A stretch of DNA of 5,544 bases from Bacteroidota bacterium (GTDB taxonomy: Bacteria; Bacteroidota; Ignavibacteria; UBA10030), in the NCBI GenBank assembly GCA_025455125.1, contig JALONE010000099.1, positions 1 to 5,544 on the forward strand, given 5' to 3'. Both the position numbers and the translations under genes were made by a program. Of the stretch, positions 1-5,544 are shown piece after piece. Under the pieces are notes generated by a model that was given only the letters and a program-made list of their open reading frames with translations, was not told where the DNA came from and ran no database searches. Numbering within the stretch: position 1 is the first letter of the stretch; each line of letters starts with the position of its first letter.

Positions 1-1349
1 ATCTGCCGATCCTTCAGCAAGCCCGCTCGTCGACGATGGCAAGCGGCGAATGGAACGGCGAACTACTGCAGCGAACACGTCACGGTTCGGAGATCCTCGT
101 TGACAGCCGATGGACGCTCATCACGGACGACACGGGGAGGCCGCGGTCGATCTTAAGCATCAACATCGACATTTCGGAAAAGAAGTCGCTCCAGCGGCAA
201 CTCATCCGAAGCCAACGGTTGGAAGGACTCGGCACACTTGCGGGCGGAATTGCGCATGATCTGAACAACGTCCTCACGCCGATCATGATGTCGATCGAAG
301 GCTTGCGGACGCGTCACACCGATCCGCGTACCCTCAAGGCGCTCGATACGATGGAGGCCGGTGCCCAGCGGGGCGCGGACATCATCAAGCAATTGTTGAC
401 ATTCGCACGCGGAATGAAAGGAGACTACGTCACGTTGGACCCCAGGCACGTGCTCAAGGATGTCGAGCGGATCCTTCGCAGTACGTTTCCAAAATCCATC
501 CAATGTCGTTTTCGGATCGATCCGTCCTTGGCCCCGATCAGTGGCGATGTGACTCAGATACATCAGGTACTGCTCAATCTCTGCGTGAATGCAAGGGATG
601 CGATGCCGGAGGGGGGGACCCTTTCGGTGGTCGCCGATAACCGGGAACTCGATTCCGAATGCCGGCGGATCAACAGAGATGCGAAGCCCGGAAGCTACGT
701 GCGGATGGAAGTTTCCGACACGGGCCATGGGATTCCTCCCGATATCCTGGACAAGATCTTCGATCCGTTCTTCACGACGAAAGATTACGGCAAGGGAACC
801 GGACTTGGGTTGTCAACGGCATTGACCATCGTGAAGAATCACGGGGGCTTCCTGAATGTGTACAGCATACCGGGGCATGGGGCATCATTCTCCGTCTACG
901 TGCCTTCGGCGGGACCGGGAAGAACGACAACCCTTTCGTTGCCGGAAGCGGAACAAGTTCGCGGTTCGAATGAACTGATCTTGGTCGTGGATGATGAAGA
1001 ATTTGTCCGGGACGTCGCCCTTGAGACTCTCGAATCAGCGGGCTACCGAGTCCTCCTGGCGCTTGACGGGGTGGACGGTCTACGAACCTTCCTTGAGCGT
1101 AAGAGCGAGATCGATGCTGTGCTCACGGATGTCATGATGCCGAACATGGATGGCTTGGAACTCGTCAAACGCATTCGGTCGGAGCATCAGAACATCCCGA
1201 TCGTAGCCATGAGCGGCATGGTCGCATCCGAGAAATTGAATGAAATGAAGACATACGGCGTCAGGGAGTTGCTGCTGAAGCCCTTCACGAGCAGAGGATT
1301 GGCGAAGTCAATTCACGAAGCGCTTTCGGGGAAGAGCGGCATTTCTTGA
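1..1349 (+). CDS. Hybrid sensor histidine kinase with C-terminal receiver domain (5' partial)
   Basis: This is a two-component signalling protein that autophosphorylates on histidine and passes phosphate to its own receiver. The frame is open to the left edge (first whole codon at base 3). The ATG at 36 lies inside the end of a PAS domain, so the true start is upstream. Counting from that ATG, residues 1-50 are the PAS tail ending in DISEKK. The HisKA H-box GGIAHDLNN has its phosphoacceptor at H74 (codon 255-257). The ATPase domain shows the N-box NLCVNARDAMPEGG (181-194), the G1 box DTGHGIP (228-234), the F-box FDPFFTTK and the G2 box GKGTGLGLS (252-260). A receiver at about 313-430 has the acidic pair D319/D320, phosphoacceptor D365 (codon 1128-1130), S393 and K415. 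All catalytic residues look intact. No membrane segment is visible in this part, and the stimulus is unknown. No DNA-binding output domain or partner regulator is in the window. It is probably a separate transcription unit, because a promoter starts at its stop codon. Confidence 0.95.
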   Translation, partial: LPILQQARSSTMASGEWNGELLQRTRHGSEILVDSRWTLITDDTGRPRSILSINIDISEKKSLQRQLIRSQRLEGLGTLAGGIAHDLNNVLTPIMMSIEGLRTRHTDPRTLKALDTMEAGAQRGADIIKQLLTFARGMKGDYVTLDPRHVLKDVERILRSTFPKSIQCRFRIDPSLAPISGDVTQIHQVLLNLCVNARDAMPEGGTLSVVADNRELDSECRRINRDAKPGSYVRMEVSDTGHGIPPDILDKIFDPFFTTKDYGKGTGLGLSTALTIVKNHGGFLNVYSIPGHGASFSVYVPSAGPGRTTTLSLPEAEQVRGSNELILVVDDEEFVRDVALETLESAGYRVLLALDGVDGLRTFLERKSEIDAVLTDVMMPNMDGLELVKRIRSEHQNIPIVAMSGMVASEKLNEMKTYGVRELLLKPFTSRGLAKSIHEALSGKSGIS

Positions 1350-1374
1350 CTCTGGATGGCGAATACGCTATATT
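1346..1374 (+). promoter_or_regulatory. Predicted sigma-70-type promoter for the HNH-trpS-scpAB-rluB operon
   Basis: The -35 element TTGACT (1346-1351) and -10 element TATATT (1369-1374) are separated by exactly 17 bases. Each hexamer differs from the E. coli consensus at one position. Transcription would start near 1381, giving a leader of about 90 bases before the HNH start codon. The -35 element overlaps the TGA stop of the kinase gene (1347-1349). If the host is a Bacteroidota, where the primary sigma factor prefers a -7 element of the form TAnnTTTG, the same place reads TATATTTT (1369-1376), which also fits closely. The call rests on sequence match and position only. Confidence 0.6.
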
Positions 1375-1412
1375 TTCAAGGAATCTCTTAGCCTATCGTT
1401 GCAGAGTCTTCG

Positions 1413-1422
1413 AAAGGAGGTG
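1413..1422 (+). promoter_or_regulatory. Strong Shine-Dalgarno-like sequence at an unusual distance from a start codon
   Basis: AAAGGAGGTG is an almost perfect complement of the usual 16S rRNA 3' tail. The HNH start codon at 1470 is 47 bases downstream, far beyond the usual 5-10 bases. In the HNH frame the codons between the TAG at 1425 and the ATG at 1470 include no ATG, GTG or TTG. The nearest ATG in any frame is at 1444, still about 21 bases away, and opens a 16-codon reading frame that ends at 1494. The site may be a ribosome standby site, part of a leader-peptide arrangement, or a chance match. Confidence 0.4.
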
Positions 1423-1456
1423 CTTAGGTCTTCAGTAGCTATTATGACAGCGCCAG

Positions 1457-1471
1457 ATCCGATGGTCGGAT
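1457..1471 (+). promoter_or_regulatory. Small hairpin overlapping the HNH start codon
   Basis: ATCCGA (1457-1462) and TCGGAT (1466-1471) form a perfect 6-base-pair inverted repeat around a TGG loop. In the mRNA the first two bases of the HNH start codon (1470-1472) would lie in the 3' arm. Such a structure could dampen initiation or make it conditional. The stem is short and could be chance. Confidence 0.35.
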
Positions 1472-1973
1472 GGGACGAAAAGTGCTCGTTCTGAACAACG
1501 ACTACGAACCATTGTCGATCTGTAATGTCCGTAAGGCGATCGGTCTGTTGTACCTCGGGAAAGCGGAGCTGATCGCTGCCTGCGACGGGAAGTATCTCCA
1601 TTCCGTTTCGCAACGGTTGCCTTTTCCAAGCATCGTGCGCCTCTCCGTGTTTGTCCGAATCCCGTTCAAGAAGATCGTCCTCTCCCGGAAGAATGTCATT
1701 CGCCGAGACGGCCACCGTTGCCAGTATTGCGGCAGGTCAGATCTGTCTCTGACGGTCGACCATGTCATTCCCAAAGCACGTGGCGGGAGGGATACGTGGG
1801 AAAACCTTGTGTGCGCCTGCGTCCAGTGCAACAACAGGAAAGGGGACCAAACACCTCATGAGGCATTGATGCCCTTACTGCGAAAGCCGGTGAAGCCGAA
1901 TCATGTGATGTTCATTCGCCATTTCGTCGGCATCGTTGACGATCATTGGAAGCCGTATTTGTTCATGAACTAG
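1470..1973 (+). CDS. HNH endonuclease family protein (McrA-like HNH fold with zinc-binding cysteines)
   Basis: This is a 167-residue protein with an N-terminal segment typical of a widespread small HNH family (KVLVLNNDYEPLSICNV, residues 4-20), followed by the nuclease module. Visible HNH residues are the zinc-ligand pairs C84/C87 and C117/C120, the D97-H98 pair in TVDHVIPKARGG, N112 in the WENL segment, and N121 within CNNRKG at the third motif position. The module therefore looks catalytically competent. The family is predicted to cut DNA with a metal ion, but its physiological substrate is not known to me. The ATG at 1470 is the only standard start in frame after the TAG at 1425, and it matches the usual N-terminus of this family. 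No signal peptide or membrane segment is seen. It is the first gene of the presumed operon and trpS begins 23 bases after its stop. No restriction-modification partner or toxin/antitoxin neighbour is present, so a defence role is not supported by context. Confidence 0.9.
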   Translation: MGRKVLVLNNDYEPLSICNVRKAIGLLYLGKAELIAACDGKYLHSVSQRLPFPSIVRLSVFVRIPFKKIVLSRKNVIRRDGHRCQYCGRSDLSLTVDHVIPKARGGRDTWENLVCACVQCNNRKGDQTPHEALMPLLRKPVKPNHVMFIRHFVGIVDDHWKPYLFMN

Positions 1974-1996
1974 AATTGCCCACAATCTCGTAGCGA

Positions 1997-2989
1997 ATGA
2001 CTCAACAAAAGAAGACCATCCTCAGCGGTATGCGCCCGACCGGGAAGCTCCACCTGGGACACCTTGTCGGCGCGCTGGAAAATTGGGTTGCCCTCCAGGG
2101 GGAATTCCAGAATTATCACCTCATTGCCGACTACCACGCGCTCACGACGAATCCAGAAACCGCTGATATCTATGCCAATTCGATCGACATGCTGATCGAT
2201 TGGCTCTCGGCCGGCTTGGACCCGGAGCAGAGTCCGATGTTCCGTCAGTCGCAGATCAAGGAACACGCTGAACTGCATTTGATATTCTCCATGCTCATCA
2301 CCACTGCCCGACTTGAGCGGAATCCGACGCTGAAAGAGCAGGTGCGTGACCTTGAAATGGAGAATATTGCATACGGTCATCTGGGATATCCGGTCTTGCA
2401 AGCGGCGGACATCCTGTTGTACAAGGGGAATGTCGTTCCGGTCGGCGAGGACCAGCTTCCCCACATCGAGATCACCCGCGAGATTGCCCGGCGATTCAAT
2501 GCGCTCTACCCCTCCGAACCCCCGGTGTTCCCGGAACCCGAGGGGAAGATCACGAAGTTCGCGCGCCTGACCGGCCTTGACGGCAAACGGATGAGCAAAT
2601 CCGTCGGGAATACGATCTTGCTTTCGGATCCCCCGGAAGTCATCACCAAGAAGTTGCGCACCGCGGTCACTGACCCCCAGAAGTTGCGAAAGGGAGACCC
2701 AGGACGTCCTGATGTCTGCCTTGTCTTTTCGTATCACAACAAATTCAATCCTGCCGAGACCGCGGAGATTCGTACGAATTGCGAGTCCGGTGCCTTGGGC
2801 TGCGTTGATTGCAAGCTGCGTTGTGCGGCCAGGATCGGCGATGCCCTTGCTCCGATGCGGGAACGCCGGACGCATTTCGAAGCACACATGGACGACGTGC
2901 GAGACATATTGCACAGCGGCGAGCTGCGCGCCAAAGAGATCGCGCAAGCGACGATGCACGAGGTTCGTACCGCAATGAGGATAGGCTAA
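1997..2989 (+). CDS. trpS: Tryptophan--tRNA ligase, [4Fe-4S]-type
   Basis: This cytoplasmic class I aminoacyl-tRNA synthetase joins tryptophan to tRNA-Trp using ATP. At 330 residues it has the usual bacterial TrpRS length. The N-terminus reads ILSGMRPTGKLHLGHLVGAL, containing the HIGH-type signature H19-L-G-H22. The second signature, KRMSKS, is at 197-202, and the Rossmann-core segment GEDQLPHIEITREIARRFN is at 150-168. The C-terminal part has C241, C262, C269 and C272, i.e. C-x20-C-x6-C-x2-C, plus an extra C276. This closely resembles the four-cysteine [4Fe-4S] site known from Thermotoga maritima TrpRS. The ATG at 1997 follows an in-frame stop at 1991-1993, so no earlier start is possible, and it fits the family N-terminus. 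No clear Shine-Dalgarno sequence precedes it. The gene ends 3 bases before scpA, suggesting translational coupling. Confidence 0.97.
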   Translation: MTQQKKTILSGMRPTGKLHLGHLVGALENWVALQGEFQNYHLIADYHALTTNPETADIYANSIDMLIDWLSAGLDPEQSPMFRQSQIKEHAELHLIFSMLITTARLERNPTLKEQVRDLEMENIAYGHLGYPVLQAADILLYKGNVVPVGEDQLPHIEITREIARRFNALYPSEPPVFPEPEGKITKFARLTGLDGKRMSKSVGNTILLSDPPEVITKKLRTAVTDPQKLRKGDPGRPDVCLVFSYHNKFNPAETAEIRTNCESGALGCVDCKLRCAARIGDALAPMRERRTHFEAHMDDVRDILHSGELRAKEIAQATMHEVRTAMRIG

Positions 2990-2992
2990 CGC

Positions 2993-3715
2993 GTGTATAC
3001 GGTCCGCATTCAGGATTTCGAAGGACCCCTCGACCTTCTGCTGTTCTTCATCAAACGGGATGAACTGGATATCTACGACATCCCCATCTCGCGGATCACG
3101 AAGGAGTTTCTCGAATACCTCCACTTCATGCAGGAGATGGATCTTGAGGTCGCCGGGGAATTCCTCGTCATGGCGGCCGAGCTCATGCAGATCAAGGTGA
3201 GGATGCTTCTTCCCCCGGAGCCGGGTGAGGAGGAGGATGCGGACCCGCGCGCGAATCTTGTTCAGCGTCTGGTGGAATACAAGCGTTTCAAGGAAACGGC
3301 CGAGGAAATGAAGAAGCGCGAGGCCGAGCGGATGCTGGTGTATGAACGGGGATATCGAGCGGCGGATGAACATGTCGTGGAGGAGGAGACGCTCGAGGAT
3401 CTCGTGCGCGATGTGACGTTTTTCGATCTGCTCGCTTCGTTCAAGTTCGCCATGGACCGGATGCCGAAGAGGTTCATCCACGAGGTCGAGCGGCTGAACG
3501 TCACGATCGACGAGCAGATCGCCTACATCGAGGACTTCTTCACACGCCGGTCGGAAGCGACGTTCTTCGACCTCGTGAAGGATATGGTGGAAAAGATCCG
3601 AATCGTCGTGACCTTCATGGCGCTCCTCGAGGTCATCCGCGCGCGCAAAGTGATCGTCCGACAACTGGAACCGTTTGGGGAAGTGTCGATCATCCGGAAT
3701 GTGACGGGAATCTGA
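2993..3715 (+). CDS. scpA: Segregation and condensation protein A (kleisin)
   Basis: ScpA is the kleisin of the bacterial SMC-ScpAB condensin, bridging the two heads of an SMC dimer and binding an ScpB dimer to compact and separate chromosomes. The 240-residue length is normal. The hallmark FEGPLDLLL is at 9-17, followed by the N-terminal SMC-neck-binding helical region (about 18-75), an acidic linker (PPEPGEEEDADP, 74-85), a charged helical middle and a C-terminal winged helix (about 165-240) with the conserved FMALLEVIRARKV segment. The start is the GTG at 2993, three bases after the trpS stop, placing the FEGPLDLLL motif at its usual distance from the N-terminus. A weak GAGG (2977-2980) lies 12 bases upstream inside trpS. 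The scpB GTG start follows its stop by 9 bases in the same frame. SMC itself is not encoded here. Confidence 0.96.
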   Translation: MYTVRIQDFEGPLDLLLFFIKRDELDIYDIPISRITKEFLEYLHFMQEMDLEVAGEFLVMAAELMQIKVRMLLPPEPGEEEDADPRANLVQRLVEYKRFKETAEEMKKREAERMLVYERGYRAADEHVVEEETLEDLVRDVTFFDLLASFKFAMDRMPKRFIHEVERLNVTIDEQIAYIEDFFTRRSEATFFDLVKDMVEKIRIVVTFMALLEVIRARKVIVRQLEPFGEVSIIRNVTGI

Positions 3716-3724
3716 ACTGAGACT

Positions 3725-4879
3725 GTGGAACAGGTGACGACAGAGCACGAACAGGAAACGACCGACGAGCGATCGTCCGTCCTGAAGGTCCCTACGACGC
3801 TGAAATCGCTGATCGAGGGACTGATCTTCGCTGCCCAGGAACCGCTGACGCTGCAGCAGATGCGGACGGTTTATCAGGGTGAAGGAAGGGGTGCGGATCA
3901 ACGGCAGCTGGACGGCGATGATGTTCGGCGGATCATCGATGCGTTGAATCGAAGCTATCGCGACCAGGACCGCCCGTATCGGATCGTTCAGGTCGCGGGG
4001 GGATACCAGTTCGCGACATTGCCCGAATATGCCGAATGGGTTGGGAAACTGTATCGGGAACAGGGACGGCGCAAGTTGTCGCAGTCGGGGATCGAGTCGC
4101 TCGCGATCATCGCGTACAAACAGCCGATCACAAAGGCGGAGATCGAGAAGATCCGCGGCGTGAACTGCGACTACGTACTGAAGACGCTCCTCGAGAAGGA
4201 ACTTATTACGGTGACCGGACGTGCGGAGACCGTTGGCCGCCCGTTACTCTACGGAACGACGCGGGAGTTTCTAAAGCATTTCGGATTGAATGATATCACC
4301 GATCTCCCCCGGCCGCGCGAGATCGAGGAGATCCTTGGGGAAAACCAATTCGAGACAGAGCGCCGCATGCTCGAGGCACAGGCGGGCGCGGAGGCAATGA
4401 GGAAGGAAGCGGAAGAATTCAAATCACGCCTCCCGCACATCCCGAAGAAGAAGCCCGAACTGGAACGCCCCGTCGAGATCGTCCATCGCAAGCGCACGCG
4501 GGACATTCGTCTCGTAAGCGGAGAGGCGAAGAAGGATCTCGAGGCCGCCGGACAAGAGCCGATGCCGTTCGCGGAGACTCCAACGGCAACTGAACTGCCT
4601 CTGCTGGAGGCGCCCGTCGCGGAAGATTCCACCGCGATCACTGCTGAGTCGAAGCCGGAGCAGCGCGTCATCACGGCACCGGCGGCGGAGGCGATCTCAG
4701 ACGCTCCGAACATACCCGAAATGGAAGCGCCATCACCGGGCGAGATGATCGGACAGGAACCACCGGCAGATGGTGAAGACTCAATGCCGGAAGAAGCAGG
4801 CGGGACGACCGCACCGCGGCCCCGATGGAAGACATGGAAAGAAAAGATCCAAGGGTTCATCCGCAAGCTGTTCGCCTGA
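3725..4879 (+). CDS. scpB: Segregation and condensation protein B with long C-terminal extension
   Basis: ScpB forms a dimer of tandem winged-helix domains that binds the middle of ScpA in the SMC condensin. The conserved core spans about residues 24-197. Its most diagnostic part is LAIIAYKQPITKAEIEKIRG (126-145), followed by the NCDYVLKTLLEKELI and GRPLLYGTT segments. At 384 residues it is about twice the usual 180-200. The extra part has four zones: a charged helical stretch (about 198-236), a basic stretch rich in Lys and Arg (240-270), a Pro/Glu/Ala-rich region likely to be disordered (about 275-362), and a basic terminal helix (about 366-384) with W368, W371, I375, F378, I379, L382 and F383 on one side. 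The GTG at 3725 is the first start after the scpA stop; the first 20 or so residues are not conserved core, so a later start is possible but no later in-frame start looks better. The last 46 bases overlap the likely rluB start. Confidence 0.94.
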   Translation: MEQVTTEHEQETTDERSSVLKVPTTLKSLIEGLIFAAQEPLTLQQMRTVYQGEGRGADQRQLDGDDVRRIIDALNRSYRDQDRPYRIVQVAGGYQFATLPEYAEWVGKLYREQGRRKLSQSGIESLAIIAYKQPITKAEIEKIRGVNCDYVLKTLLEKELITVTGRAETVGRPLLYGTTREFLKHFGLNDITDLPRPREIEEILGENQFETERRMLEAQAGAEAMRKEAEEFKSRLPHIPKKKPELERPVEIVHRKRTRDIRLVSGEAKKDLEAAGQEPMPFAETPTATELPLLEAPVAEDSTAITAESKPEQRVITAPAAEAISDAPNIPEMEAPSPGEMIGQEPPADGEDSMPEEAGGTTAPRPRWKTWKEKIQGFIRKLFA

Positions 4880-5544
4880 ACCGATTCCTCGCCATGGCCG
4901 GTGTGGGATCGCGCAGGAAGAACGACGATCTCATCCGCAGCGGCGTTGTGCGGGTGAATGGGAAAGTGGTCGATGAACTCGGCGTTCAGGTCAATCCGTA
5001 CAAAGACCGCGTGACGGTCAACGGAAAGATCGTCAACGCGGAGGAACGTCATCTCTACATCCTGTTGAACAAGCCGAAGGATGCGATCACGACGTTGAGC
5101 GATGAACGGGGGAGAGACACGGTGATGAAATACGTCTCGATCCACCAGCGCATCTATCCCGTCGGACGCTTGGACCGGAATACGACCGGGGTGTTGCTCT
5201 TCACGAACGACGGCGATCTCGCGCATGCGTTGGCGCATCCCTCGGGAGAGATCGAACGGATGTATCGCGTGACGCTCGAACGCCAGATGGAAGAGAAGGA
5301 TCTGAAGCGTCTGCGTGCCGGGGTGAAGCTGGACGACGGAGTGGCGAAGCCGAAGGAAGCCGACATCATTCAGGGATCAAAGCGGACGAAGGTGTTGGTG
5401 ACATTGGCCGAAGGACGGAACCGCGAAGTGCGACGGATCTTCGAGGCGCTCGGTTATGACGTCAAGCAGCTCGACCGTGTTGCGTTTGCCGGACTGACGC
5501 CGCTGGGCTTGCCTCGAGGTGATTGGCGGTTTTTGACGCGGGAC
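4834..5544 (+). CDS. rluB: RluB/RsuA-family rRNA pseudouridine synthase (3' partial)
   Basis: This enzyme converts a specific uridine to pseudouridine in ribosomal RNA; RluB acts on 23S rRNA near the peptidyl-transferase centre, while RsuA-type relatives act on 16S. From the ATG at 4834, 237 codons are present. An S4 RNA-binding domain covers about residues 13-62 (RLNRFLAMAGVGSRRK, then GVVRVNGK). The catalytic domain contains YPVGRLDRNTTGVLLFTNDG with catalytic D114 (codon 5173-5175), and the conserved EGRNREVRRIFEALGYDV (193-210). The frame is open from 4777, after a TGA at 4774-4776. The ATG at 4894 would cut into the S4 domain, so 4834, or 4825 nine bases earlier, is preferred; both lie inside scpB. 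The frame runs off the window at a segment (GDWRFLTRD) usually close to the C-terminus, so little is missing. RluB rather than RsuA, RluE or RluF is favoured by the scpAB neighbourhood; the exact target is not provable here. Confidence 0.9.
   Translation, partial: MERKDPRVHPQAVRLNRFLAMAGVGSRRKNDDLIRSGVVRVNGKVVDELGVQVNPYKDRVTVNGKIVNAEERHLYILLNKPKDAITTLSDERGRDTVMKYVSIHQRIYPVGRLDRNTTGVLLFTNDGDLAHALAHPSGEIERMYRVTLERQMEEKDLKRLRAGVKLDDGVAKPKEADIIQGSKRTKVLVTLAEGRNREVRRIFEALGYDVKQLDRVAFAGLTPLGLPRGDWRFLTRD

Noticed and set aside
153..728. A 191-codon minus-strand frame inside the histidine kinase gene.
   Set aside because: It is in register with the kinase codons and has no recognisable domain; it is a shadow frame of an unmistakable kinase.
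36..1349. Taking the ATG at 36 as the true start of the kinase.
   Set aside because: The frame is open upstream to the window edge and the ATG sits within a PAS domain, just before its conserved WNGEL strand, so the gene is cut by the window.
1375..1469. A tryptophan-responsive leader (T-box or attenuator) controlling trpS.
   Set aside because: I see no T-box core, no terminator hairpin with a U run and no Trp-codon run in the leader; trpS is also the second gene.
1444..1494. A 16-codon reading frame (ATG at 1444) as a real small gene.
   Set aside because: Its spacing of about 21 bases from the Shine-Dalgarno is poor and the peptide has no recognisable feature such as a run of Trp codons for attenuation. 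It is kept only as part of the leader finding.
1470..1973. The HNH protein as part of a restriction, anti-phage or homing-endonuclease system.
   Set aside because: No methyltransferase, sensor, helicase or intron/intein context is visible, and the neighbours are housekeeping genes.
1974..1996. A terminator or separate promoter between the HNH gene and trpS.
   Set aside because: The 23-base gap has no hairpin with a T run and no room for a full promoter, so co-transcription is more likely.
1970..3901. A 643-codon open frame on the minus strand across trpS, scpA and the start of scpB.
   Set aside because: Its codon boundaries coincide with those of the three sense genes, so it stays open simply because they avoid TTA, CTA and TCA codons. 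Its translation is rich in Arg, His and Leu with no recognisable domain, while the plus strand encodes well-known proteins.
4249..5238. A 329-codon minus-strand open frame across scpB and rluB.
   Set aside because: It is in codon register with rluB and is explained by the same codon avoidance; part of it is a Ser-rich low-complexity translation and no family is recognisable.

Overview
The window is a compact, plus-strand stretch of bacterial chromosome with six protein genes and almost no free space. By eye the DNA is moderately GC-rich. Every gene present belongs to a housekeeping or common regulatory family. There is no transposase, phage gene, CRISPR array, tRNA or rRNA. Taxonomy is uncertain. 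The gene families, a mostly Shine-Dalgarno-poor operon and a [4Fe-4S]-type tryptophanyl-tRNA synthetase would suit a free-living or environmental lineage such as the Bacteroidota/Chlorobiota (FCB) group or a related candidate phylum, but this is inference, not a firm call.

Layout. Bases 1-1349 hold the 3' part of a hybrid sensor histidine kinase gene (end of a PAS domain, HisKA, HATPase_c and a C-terminal receiver); its start lies upstream of the window. A near-consensus sigma-70-type promoter (TTGACT, 17-base spacer, TATATT) overlaps the kinase stop codon. It is followed by a leader of about 90 bases with a strong but oddly placed Shine-Dalgarno sequence and a small hairpin over the next start codon. 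The presumed operon then runs: HNH endonuclease (1470-1973), trpS (1997-2989), scpA (2993-3715), scpB (3725-4879) and an RluB/RsuA-family pseudouridine synthase (about 4834 to the window edge, cut near its 3' end).

How the genes fit together. TrpS charges tRNA-Trp. ScpA and ScpB are the kleisin and winged-helix subunits that join SMC in the bacterial condensin; the smc gene is not in the window. RluB modifies 23S rRNA. Neighbourhoods containing scpA, scpB and an rluB-type gene are common in bacteria, so this is a classic housekeeping cluster. Less usual points are the HNH nuclease at the head of the operon, a roughly 185-residue extension on ScpB ending in a predicted amphipathic helix, the overlap of that helix's codons with the start of rluB, and the arrangement of trpS, scpA and scpB in one shared reading frame separated by only two stop codons.

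I did not find a clearly new defence or mobile system. The best leads are the ScpB tail, the HNH gene's position and leader, and the iron-sulfur cysteine set in TrpS.
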